Below are positions 1 through 5,323 of a stretch of DNA of 5,548 nt, in pieces. Positions within the stretch are counted from its first letter, which is position 1, and every line of letters begins with the position of its first letter. Origin of the DNA: an uncultured bacterium (GTDB lineage: Bacteria > Actinomycetota > Coriobacteriia > Coriobacteriales > Coriobacteriaceae); the NCBI GenBank assembly GCA_905215225.1, contig CAJMPM010000113.1:1-5548 (forward strand), read 5' to 3'. Under the pieces are notes generated by a model. That model saw only the letters and a program-made list of their open reading frames with translations. It searched no databases and had not been told where the DNA came from. The position numbers were made by a program, and so were the translations under genes.

Positions 1-38
1 AGTACTACGTGGGATCGCGCTACGTTATGGTGATGTAA
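1..38 (+). CDS. C-terminal end of an unidentified gene (partial)
   Basis: An open frame enters from the left edge and ends at TAA 36-38. The visible residues are YYVGSRYVMVM. Most codons end in G or C, as in the metabolic genes of this window, and the stop is followed at once by a perfect hairpin (39-66), which fits a true gene end. Eleven residues are too few to name a family. The alternative is that this is chance open sequence, so the call is weak. Confidence 0.4.
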   Translation, partial: YYVGSRYVMVM

Positions 39-66
39 GTTACGCGGTTTTACCAAACCGCGTAAC
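39..66. repeat. Perfect 12-bp hairpin after the left-hand gene
   Basis: GTTACGCGGTTT (39-50) is the exact reverse complement of AAACCGCGTAAC (55-66), with a TACC loop. It starts on the base after the TAA at 36-38. No T-tract follows on either strand, so it is not a standard intrinsic terminator by itself. It could stabilise the 3' end of the left-hand transcript or act together with the next hairpin. Confidence 0.6.
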
Positions 67-89
67 GGCTCGACGCTGCGCGCCCGGCA

Positions 90-168
90 TTTGGCCAATC
101 TGCCGTTCAATTTCAAAGGCGCGACCAAAAGGTCAGCGCCTTTTCATTTCACGGCACCTTGGCTCAAA
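90..168. terminator. Extended hairpin with terminator-like core between convergent genes
   Basis: The core is AAAGGCGCGACC (115-126) pairing with GGTC plus GCGCCTTT (131-143), with a bulged A135 and an AAAA loop. On the plus strand it ends in CCTTTTCATTTC, a weak U-tract. The structure continues outward: TGCCGT (101-106) pairs with ACGGCA (151-156), GCCAA (94-98) with TTGGC (159-163), and TTTG (90-93) with CAAA (165-168). An alternative 9-bp pairing is 99-107 with 167-175. It lies between the end of the left-hand plus-strand gene and the end of the minus-strand toxin gene, so a two-way transcription stop is the likely role. Confidence 0.5.
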
Positions 169-216
169 CGGCAGACTCTCGCTGACTTTTGCTCAACCTG
201 TGGGGTCTTCAAATTG

Positions 217-708
217 CTAGAGCGTTGCTAAGTAATTCTTTGCGTCTTCTACGCTCATTGCTGCGACAGGCGCGTGTGAACAGAGTTTGGCATCGTTGGT
301 GACCAGGAGATCTGCCTTTGCGCGCATTGTCGCAGCGATGATTAAATCGTCTTCGTAATCGCTATGGAGATTGCGCTGCTTGCTCGCCATCCATATGTCA
401 CTCAGGTCGCAGGGTACCGGCGTGGCAAGTTGCGACAACACGTCGAGGCAATCCCATGCAAGTGATGTCGCCGCCACGGCGGCATCTTGGGATAGTGAGC
501 CATGCTCGCGCCGATACCACGCCTTATGTTCGCTCGAAATCAAATAGAACAGGTCTTTGGACGATGTCGCCGCATACAGCAAATCAACCTGAGCCGCGCA
601 TGCATCACGTAGAAACTCAATCGCCGCCGAACGACCACGTCGTGAGGGAATGAAGTAATCGAGCCACACGTTGGTGTCAACCAAGATGCGCTTTGGATTC
701 TCACTCAC
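217..708 (-). CDS. PIN-domain ribonuclease toxin of a type II toxin-antitoxin pair
   Basis: This 163-residue protein is about the usual PIN/VapC-like toxin size and is predicted to be a Mg-dependent endoribonuclease in the cytoplasm. Visible PIN features are LVDTNVWLDYF at residues 9-19 with acidic D11, DYEDDLIIAA at 117-126 with E119-D121, and LLVTND at 134-139 with D139. The YEDD motif fits the PIN_3-type subfamily. E60 or D52 may supply the remaining acid, which I cannot decide by eye. The start is GTG (706-708), 8 bases inside the antitoxin gene, whose TGA is at 701-703. A GAGGAG lies about 13 bases upstream, so translational coupling to the antitoxin is likely. Codon choice (for example TTA and AAT near the end) is less GC-biased than in the metabolic genes, suggesting transfer. 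The RNA target cannot be read from sequence. Confidence 0.85.
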   Translation of the reverse strand: MSENPKRILVDTNVWLDYFIPSRRGRSAAIEFLRDACAAQVDLLYAATSSKDLFYLISSEHKAWYRREHGSLSQDAAVAATSLAWDCLDVLSQLATPVPCDLSDIWMASKQRNLHSDYEDDLIIAATMRAKADLLVTNDAKLCSHAPVAAMSVEDAKNYLATL

Positions 709-1081
709 AGAGCCAGCTCATCTCCTCGCCGTAGCGATCCGCATAGGCATTCCGTTTGAGTTCTTCATCGCCCGAGGGCTGCACCTTAGCCAAGTCAATT
801 TCCGAGTCACGACAAGCAGCAGCGAACAGTTGCGAACCCTGGTCGATGAGTTCGAGCTTGTGTTTGGCGACTTTCTCCCGCTCGCGCTGTTCCGCCCGGG
901 CACGACTGGGCAGCAGGATATCCTCGAGCGCGCCGGGGCGATCGGCCAGTGACGCTGCAAGTTGCCAGAGCGCTCGCACCGCTTGGCTCGGCGTCATACC
1001 GGCCCTGGAGAGAGCGGCGTCCCCACTCCTTTTAAGATCGGCATCGAGACGCACGTTGATCTGAGCGGCTGTTGTGGTCAT
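701..1081 (-). CDS. RelB/DinJ-like ribbon-helix-helix antitoxin
   Basis: This 126-residue protein is the first gene of the toxin-antitoxin operon. Residues 7-43 read as a ribbon-helix-helix DNA-binding unit of the RelB/DinJ type: the strand QINVRLDADLK, then a helix, then MTPSQAVRALWQLAA. Such antitoxins dimerise, bind their own operator and use the C-terminal part to block the toxin. The C-terminal part here (about 44-126) is long and charged, with a likely helix RARAEQREREKVAKHKLEL at 60-78, and makes the protein longer than the usual DinJ length of about 85-90 residues. The ATG (1079-1081) follows an AAGGAGG site (1086-1092) by four bases. Ribbon-helix-helix antitoxins of this type usually accompany RelE/YafQ-fold toxins, so the PIN partner is a mixed pairing. 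The tail may have adapted to bind it. Confidence 0.83.
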   Translation of the reverse strand: MTTTAAQINVRLDADLKRSGDAALSRAGMTPSQAVRALWQLAASLADRPGALEDILLPSRARAEQREREKVAKHKLELIDQGSQLFAAACRDSEIDLAKVQPSGDEELKRNAYADRYGEEMSWLCE

Positions 1082-1104
1082 GACCCCTCCTTAATACTTC
1101 AAAA

Positions 1105-1126
1105 CTATCATAAAACTCTATGGTAG
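1105..1126. promoter_or_regulatory. Likely operator for antitoxin autoregulation
   Basis: CTATCAT (1105-1111) and ATGGTAG (1120-1126) form an inverted repeat with one mismatch, separated by 8 bases. The left arm covers the -10 box. Ribbon-helix-helix antitoxins commonly bind such short inverted repeats over their own promoter. A further AGCAT direct repeat lies just upstream (1136-1148). The assignment is inferred from position and symmetry. Confidence 0.35.
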
Positions 1127-1135
1127 ATACGTAAA
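1107..1135 (-). promoter_or_regulatory. Promoter of the toxin-antitoxin operon
   Basis: On the minus strand a -35 TTTACG (1130-1135) and a -10 TATGAT (1107-1112) are separated by exactly 17 bases. Transcription would begin near 1100, leaving about 20 bases of leader holding the AAGGAGG site. The stretch 1093-1160 is strikingly AT-rich for this window. Confidence 0.55.
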
Positions 1136-1176
1136 GCATGTATAGCATTTATAAACATTAGCCGTACTCTGTACAC

Positions 1177-1210
1177 AAAAAGCCGCCGAGGCACACTACA
1201 CCTCGGCGGC
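1177..1210 (-). terminator. Intrinsic terminator of the M18 aminopeptidase gene
   Basis: GCCGCCGAGG (1182-1191) and CCTCGGCGGC (1201-1210) are perfect complements with a 9-base loop. Read on the minus strand, the stem is followed by TTTTT (1181-1177). It lies about 87 bases past the aminopeptidase stop and just upstream of the toxin-antitoxin promoter, so it insulates the two minus-strand units. On the plus strand there is no T-tract. Confidence 0.88.
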
Positions 1211-1256
1211 CACGTATCACAGATCTAGTTCGGTTTCACCCTTTGCATTCGCCCAG

Positions 1257-1282
1257 ATGAAACCTGCCAAAATGAACCTGCC
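1257..1282. repeat. Short tandem near-repeat in the aminopeptidase 3' region
   Basis: ATGAAACCTGCC (1257-1268) and ATGAACCTGCC (1272-1282) differ by one A and are separated by AAA. CCAAAA (1267-1272) can also pair with TTTTGG (1286-1291). The unit lies in the 3' untranslated part of the aminopeptidase transcript. No function can be assigned. Confidence 0.4.
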
Positions 1283-1297
1283 CCTTTTTGGTCGATT

Positions 1298-2683
1298 TTA
1301 GAGCTCCACGCTTTCGGCGCCGTTGATGGTTAGGTTTCGCTCGTAGAAGGCCGTGAGGGCGCGGATAGCGTACATAACGTCGCGCACACCGCCGGTCTCG
1401 TAGCTCGAGTGCATGGCCAGCTGCGGCAGGCCCACGTCCACGGCGTGCATGCTCGCCTGCATGTTCGACAGGTTACCAAGCGTGGAGCCGCCGGCCATAT
1501 CGCTCTTGTTGGCGAAGGCCTGCGTGGGCACGTCGGCGTCATCGCAGATGGCCTGGAACACCGCGCGGCTAAAGGCATCGGTGCAGTAGTGCTGGTTGGC
1601 CGCCTCCTTGATGACGATGCCGCCGTTGAGCACGACCTGGTTGCGGACATCGCACTTCTCGGCGTGGTTGGGGTGCACGGCATGCGCGTTGTCGCAGCTC
1701 ACAAGCATCGAGGCGGCAAGTGCGCGATGGTACGACTCGTCGTCAAAGCCCAGCGAGCCGTTAATGCGACGCAATGCATCGGCCAAGAACGTCGACATGG
1801 CGCCCTGCTTGGTCTCGGAGCCAACCTCCTCGTTATCGAAGCAGCAGAAGACCGAGACATCGTGCGCGTTCTCGGCACCCAAAAATGCCTGCAGCGAGGT
1901 GTAGGCGCAGGCCAGGTCGTCGAGCTTGGGCGTCGAGATAAACTCGTCGGCCCAGCCCCAGATGCGTGCGTCCTGACGATTGACCAGGAACAGGTCGCGG
2001 CCCAAAATTTGTTCGGGCTCAACATCCAGCTCTTCGGCGATCAGGGCATCAAAGTCGCCCTGCTTAAGCTCGCCGGCACTGATGAGCGGGCACAGGTCGA
2101 CAGCTCGGTTGGGAGCAAAGCCCTCGTTGACGCCACGGTTCATATGGATAGCAAGGCTCGGGATAATAGCGACCTCGCGCTCGGTGGCAAGCAGGCGGCT
2201 CTCAATGCGGTCGCCCTCGCGCACCAGCACGCGGCCCGCGAGTGCCAGCGGGCGGTCGAACCAGGTGTAGTCGATCATGCCGCCGTAGGCCTCGGTGTTC
2301 AGGCGCAGCGTCTCGCCTGCGCCATCGAGCTCGGGCACAGCCTTGACCTTAAACGTCGGCGAATCGCTGTGCGACGCCGTGAGCTGAAAATGATAGTCAC
2401 CGGCAACGCCGTCCTCGCCCCACGTCGCGGCCAGGTCCTCGCCCACCTTAAAGGCAACAACGCTCGAGGTGTTGCGCTGCGTGTAATAACGCCCGCCCGG
2501 TTCGATGTCCCACGCCGCATTCTCGGGCAGGTAGGTAAAGCCCGCCTCGTCGAGCTCGGCCATAATGGTCGCCGCCGTATGGAACATGCTGGGGCATGCC
2601 TCGATAAAGTCGATAAGGTCGTTGGCGGCCGCGATATCATCGGCCGGCACTTGCGCGCGCGCGGGCGTTTCCTGATCCGTCAT
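1298..2683 (-). CDS. M18-family metallo-aminopeptidase (aspartyl aminopeptidase-like)
   Basis: This is a cytoplasmic dizinc aminopeptidase of family M18 (LAP4/ApeB-like) that removes N-terminal residues from peptides, in this family often acidic ones. From the ATG at 2681-2683 it has 461 residues, near the family norm. All expected metal and catalytic residues can be placed by comparison with DNPEP-type enzymes: H105 and D107 in SHSDSP, D255 in KLDDL, E285/E286 in DNEEVGSE, D331 in CDNAHAVHPN and H425 in LAMHSSYETGG. KEAANQHYCTD and GGSTLGN are also family motifs. There is no signal peptide. The frame is open to ATG codons at 2789-2794, which would add 37 residues. I chose the shorter start because the family's opening block (DLIDFIEACPSMFH) normally lies near the N-terminus. 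A terminator follows at 1177-1210, and the next gene upstream is divergent. Confidence 0.93.
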   Translation of the reverse strand: MTDQETPARAQVPADDIAAANDLIDFIEACPSMFHTAATIMAELDEAGFTYLPENAAWDIEPGGRYYTQRNTSSVVAFKVGEDLAATWGEDGVAGDYHFQLTASHSDSPTFKVKAVPELDGAGETLRLNTEAYGGMIDYTWFDRPLALAGRVLVREGDRIESRLLATEREVAIIPSLAIHMNRGVNEGFAPNRAVDLCPLISAGELKQGDFDALIAEELDVEPEQILGRDLFLVNRQDARIWGWADEFISTPKLDDLACAYTSLQAFLGAENAHDVSVFCCFDNEEVGSETKQGAMSTFLADALRRINGSLGFDDESYHRALAASMLVSCDNAHAVHPNHAEKCDVRNQVVLNGGIVIKEAANQHYCTDAFSRAVFQAICDDADVPTQAFANKSDMAGGSTLGNLSNMQASMHAVDVGLPQLAMHSSYETGGVRDVMYAIRALTAFYERNLTINGAESVEL

Positions 2684-2807
2684 GCTCTCCCCTTTCGCTG
2701 GGTTGATGGTCCCCTCCAGCATACCCCGCCACGCCAGCGCCGCACTCTTCATTCCGTGCTTAATTCCGCGCCACTCACCAAGTTGAGCCATCATGCCCGC
2801 GCTCCTT
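2684..2807 (-). promoter_or_regulatory. Two competing ribosome binding sites and in-frame starts for the aminopeptidase
   Basis: The long start (ATG ATG at 2794-2789) has AAGGAG (2802-2807) seven bases upstream, a near-ideal site. The short start (ATG 2683-2681) has AGGGGAG (2687-2693) with tighter spacing. The reading frame between them is open. Family alignment favours the short start, while SD quality favours the long one. Using the long start would leave only 50 bp to the divergent hydrolase gene. Confidence 0.5.
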
Positions 2808-2844
2808 TTGCGACAATTGCGCTAACAGGACGAGAGGAGCCGTC

Positions 2845-3930
2845 ATGAAGCCACGTAACATTGCCATCGCCTGCGGTGTCGCGGGAGTCGCCGTCGGCCT
2901 TGCCGCTGCCACCGGTATCGTTTATCACAAGCAAATCAAGTCCGCCGCGTCGCTCAAACGCTTGACCGGCTACGCGGATGGCTATGACCTGTACGCAATC
3001 GACATCGCCTACGACTACGATCTTGATCGCATCATCGCCGCTGGCGTGCGCGACGACCAGGCCTACATCGATGCCGTGGTGGCGCAGGTGCTGCCCGGTG
3101 TGCCGGCACATGTCCAGGCGCCCCAGTTTGCCTGCAGCGCTTTTGTCGCCGTAGATGCCGAAGGCCGCGTGCGCACCGGTCGCAATTACGACTTTAAGGA
3201 CGACACCTCGGCGCTGCTGGTGCGCAATCACCCACGCGGCGGCTATGCCTCCATCGGGTTTGCCGCCCTTAACAACCTGGGCGATAACACTCCGCTTGAC
3301 TCCGTCGCCGGACGCGCCGCCGCACTCATGGGCCCGTTTGCCCAGCTCGACGGTGTTAACGAATGCGGCGTGTCCATTGCCGTACTCACTCTGGATTCCA
3401 AGCCCTGTGACCAGGACACGCAACGCCCCGTCATCAATACCTCGCTCGCCATCCGTCTGGTGCTCGACCGTGCCGCCACCACGCAAGAAGCTGTCGACCT
3501 GCTTTCCGCCTACGACATGCACGCCATGGCAGGACGCGATTACCACTTCTTTATCAACGACGCCGCCGGTGACGCGCACGTAGTAGAGTGGGATCCGCGC
3601 GATCCGGACCGTGCTTTCAAAGCGACTCCCGTACGCCAGGTTACGAACTTCTATGCCTGCTATGGCGACGAAGTGCTGCCCAATCAAAAGAATGGCGAGC
3701 TGGGCCATGGTAAAGAGCGCGCCGTCGCAATCGCCGATGTCCTTGACGCCCATGTCGGTGCCCAGGACGAAACGATTGTCTGGGAAGCCTTGCGCGCTGC
3801 AGCGCAAGAGCCCAATCCGGAAGACATCACCAGCAATACGCAATGGTCGGTCGTCTTTGACAATACCGAACCCGCCGCCGCTATTACGCTGCGCCGCCAC
3901 TGGGGCGACGTCGACGCCTTCGCACTGTAA
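2845..3930 (+). CDS. Linear amide C-N hydrolase, choloylglycine hydrolase/acylase family (Ntn hydrolase)
   Basis: This 361-residue enzyme is predicted to cut non-peptide linear amide bonds with an N-terminal cysteine nucleophile exposed by self-cleavage. C97 in FACSAF, R113 and D116 in GRNYDF have exactly the spacing of C2/R18/D21 in bile salt hydrolases, and N172 in GVNECGV matches the conserved Asn of that family. Residues 328-339 (ITSNTQWSVVFD) resemble the late conserved block. The N-terminus, K2 and R4 followed by a hydrophobic stretch at 6-27, is a signal anchor or signal peptide, so the catalytic part likely acts outside the membrane. No lipobox is evident. The ATG follows AGAGGAG (2833-2839) by five bases. 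Candidate substrates are conjugated bile acids, N-acyl amino acids or ethanolamides, acyl-homoserine lactones or penicillin V. Sequence alone does not decide. It is divergent from the M18 gene and has its own unit. Confidence 0.85.
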   Translation: MKPRNIAIACGVAGVAVGLAAATGIVYHKQIKSAASLKRLTGYADGYDLYAIDIAYDYDLDRIIAAGVRDDQAYIDAVVAQVLPGVPAHVQAPQFACSAFVAVDAEGRVRTGRNYDFKDDTSALLVRNHPRGGYASIGFAALNNLGDNTPLDSVAGRAAALMGPFAQLDGVNECGVSIAVLTLDSKPCDQDTQRPVINTSLAIRLVLDRAATTQEAVDLLSAYDMHAMAGRDYHFFINDAAGDAHVVEWDPRDPDRAFKATPVRQVTNFYACYGDEVLPNQKNGELGHGKERAVAIADVLDAHVGAQDETIVWEALRAAAQEPNPEDITSNTQWSVVFDNTEPAAAITLRRHWGDVDAFAL

Positions 3931-3985
3931 GGAGCCAGGCCCGTCGGCCTTACGCTCGCCTGACGTTGTTTACATTTCCATACGC

Positions 3986-4014
3986 TTGAGCTAACACGTT
4001 TTACCCCGTATCAA
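3986..4014 (+). promoter_or_regulatory. Candidate promoter of the phosphofructokinase gene
   Basis: TTGAGC (3986-3991) and TATCAA (4009-4014) are 17 bases apart, each matching four of six consensus positions. Transcription would start near 4021, giving a leader of about 50 bases. A second candidate, an extended -10 TGTTATAAC (4042-4050), has no good -35 and would place the start on top of the ribosome binding site, so I rank it lower. Confidence 0.35.
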
Positions 4015-4031
4015 CAGTGTGCGGGGGTAAA
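4000..4031. promoter_or_regulatory. Inverted repeat flanking the phosphofructokinase -10 box
   Basis: TTTACCCC (4000-4007) and GGGGTAAA (4024-4031) are perfect 8-bp complements with a 16-base spacer holding the candidate -10 box. An 8-bp palindrome ATGCGCAT (4035-4042) follows. The position suits a repressor site or a 5' RNA hairpin. I do not recognise the regulator. Confidence 0.35.
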
Positions 4032-4069
4032 CTTATGCGCATGTTATAACTTGCCCGGAAGGATTCATC

Positions 4070-5149
4070 ATGCTTAGGATCGGTCTTCTTACCAGTGGCG
4101 GCGACTGCCAGGCGCTCAACGCCACCATGCGCGGCATCGTCAAAACGCTTATGACCAATAGCGAAGAACCTATCGAGATCTATGGTTTTGAGGACGGCTA
4201 CCAGGGCCTTATCTACAGCAGATTCCGTGTCATGACTCCCGCCGATTTTAGCGGCATCCTCACCCGCGGCGGCACCATCCTGGGCACGAGCCGTACGCCG
4301 TTCAAGCGCCTGGACACTCCCGAGGCCGACGGCGTCGAGAAGGTGCCGGCGATGGTCCACACCTATCATAAGCTGCAGCTCGACTGCCTGTTTATGCTGG
4401 GCGGCAACGGCTCCACCAAGACCGCCAACCGCCTGCGCGAAGAGGGCCTCAACGTTATCGCCCTGCCCAAGACCATCGATAACGACACATGGGGCACCGA
4501 GCTGACGTTTGGCTTTACGAGCGCCATCGACGTCGCCACCAAGTGCATCGACGACATCCACACCACCGCTTCGAGCCACGGCCGCGTGTTCGTTATCGAG
4601 ATCATGGGTCACAAGGTTGGCTGGATTCCGCTGTATGCCGGCGTCGCGGGCGGCGCAGATGTCATCTTGATTCCCGAGATTCCCTACGACATGGATAACG
4701 TCATCAAGACCATCGAGCATCGCATGGAGACCGGCAGCCGCTTTACTATCGTGGCCGTCGCCGAGGGCGCTATCTCCAAGGAGGACGCGGCGCTGCCCAA
4801 GAAGGAGTACAAGAAGAAGCTCGCCGAGCGCACGAGCCCGTCAATCGTGTACGACATCGCCAAGGAGATCGAGGCCAAGACCGGTCGCGAGACCCGCGTC
4901 GCCATCCCCGGCCACACGCAGCGCGGCGGCCAGCCCGATGCCCAGGACCGCATCTTTGCGACCCAGTGCGGCGTCGAGGCAGCGCTCGGCTGCCTGCGCG
5001 GCGAGTTTGGCTACATGATTGCCCTGCGCGACGGCAAAATGTGCCACATGCCGCTCGAGGATGTCGCCGGCAAGCTCAAGTTTGTCGACCCCCAGAGTGA
5101 TCTGGTGCGCGAGGCCAAGGCGCTGGGCATCAGCTTCGGCGACGAATAG
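4070..5149 (+). CDS. pfkA: 6-phosphofructokinase (PFK-A superfamily, mixed donor-site signature)
   Basis: This 359-residue cytoplasmic enzyme phosphorylates fructose 6-phosphate to the 1,6-bisphosphate, the committing step of glycolysis. Visible motifs are TSGGDCQALNA (8-18), GGNGST (111-116), PKTIDND (133-139) with catalytic base D137, MGHKVGW (179-185), IPE with E203, and GHTQRGG (281-287) with H282 and R285 for substrate binding. In E. coli PfkA numbering, position 124 is Lys (K134 here), as in pyrophosphate-dependent enzymes, while position 104 is Gly (G114), as in ATP enzymes, and D103 is Asn (N113). The donor may be ATP, PPi or both, and ATP seems more likely because no Asp blocks the nucleotide site. 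The ATG follows GGAAGGA (4057-4063) by six bases. It is preceded by 139 bp with its own promoter candidate and is not in an operon with the hydrolase. Its TAG lies inside the arm of a large inverted repeat. Confidence 0.93.
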   Translation: MLRIGLLTSGGDCQALNATMRGIVKTLMTNSEEPIEIYGFEDGYQGLIYSRFRVMTPADFSGILTRGGTILGTSRTPFKRLDTPEADGVEKVPAMVHTYHKLQLDCLFMLGGNGSTKTANRLREEGLNVIALPKTIDNDTWGTELTFGFTSAIDVATKCIDDIHTTASSHGRVFVIEIMGHKVGWIPLYAGVAGGADVILIPEIPYDMDNVIKTIEHRMETGSRFTIVAVAEGAISKEDAALPKKEYKKKLAERTSPSIVYDIAKEIEAKTGRETRVAIPGHTQRGGQPDAQDRIFATQCGVEAALGCLRGEFGYMIALRDGKMCHMPLEDVAGKLKFVDPQSDLVREAKALGISFGDE

Positions 5150-5323
5150 CCTCGGCTGGAACCGCCCCCATCGGAGCCCCCAGGGCTTACCTCCCAAATC
5201 GTCCTCGGACATGTCAGGACCCCGCCGTGCGCTTCGCGCGGCGGGGTCCTTCCGTCCTGCGGAAAAATTTGGGAGGTAAGCCCTGGGGCCTCCTGCGGTA
5301 ACTGGGGAGGCCGAGGCTATTCG
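5143..5323. repeat. 181-bp nested inverted repeat overlapping the end of pfkA
   Basis: Three inverted repeats are nested. The outer arms are 5143-5156 and 5310-5323 (14 bp, perfect). The middle arms are 5178-5199 and 5267-5288 (22 bp, perfect), with GGAG (5173-5176) pairing CTCC (5290-5293) after one mismatch. The inner arms are 5216-5227 and 5239-5250 (12 bp), extending to 16 bp with a CTT loop. Small side hairpins lie in both strands between the middle and inner stems: GTCC/GGAC (5201-5210) and TCCG/CGGA (5251-5263). The left outer arm contains the pfkA stop codon. No target duplication or transposase is seen. It could be a two-way terminator, a REP or MITE-like palindromic element, or both. 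Confidence 0.85.
5216..5250. terminator. GC-rich central hairpin, possible pfkA transcription stop
   Basis: AGGACCCCGCCG (5216-5227) pairs with CGGCGGGGTCCT (5239-5250). The stem continues as TGCG/CGCG with a G-U pair and closes on a CTT loop. It sits 67 bases after the pfkA stop and would halt polymerase if pausing is enough, but neither strand has a real T-tract after the stem, so a classical intrinsic terminator is uncertain. Confidence 0.4.

Noticed and set aside
90..197. Integron attC-like site downstream of the toxin gene
   Set aside because: GCTCAAC (191-197) fits one attC core box, but no properly placed complementary GTTRRRY box exists and there is no integrase. Toxin-antitoxin pairs in integrons prompted the check.
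1409..2848. 479-codon plus-strand open frame across the aminopeptidase gene
   Set aside because: It is antisense to a clear M18 enzyme with all metal ligands in place, and it matches no family. Such long mirror frames arise from GC-rich third positions.
2845..2925. Lipoprotein signal at C10 of the amide hydrolase
   Set aside because: The residues before C10 (AIA) do not fit a lipobox and the preceding region is too short. A signal anchor or ordinary signal peptide fits better.
2791..3900. 369-codon minus-strand open frame across the amide hydrolase gene
   Set aside because: It is a mirror of the hydrolase coding frame with low-complexity Val/Gly/Asp-rich translation. The sense frame has the Ntn catalytic residues and a good ribosome site.
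3936..3962. Possible terminator after the amide hydrolase gene
   Set aside because: AGGCC/GGCCT (3937-3950) and CAGGC/GCCTG (3936-3962) give only 5-bp alternative stems without a T-tract, which is too weak to call.
4001..4720. 239-codon minus-strand open frame over the pfkA promoter and 5' half
   Set aside because: It is a shadow of the phosphofructokinase frame without recognisable domains or a ribosome site.
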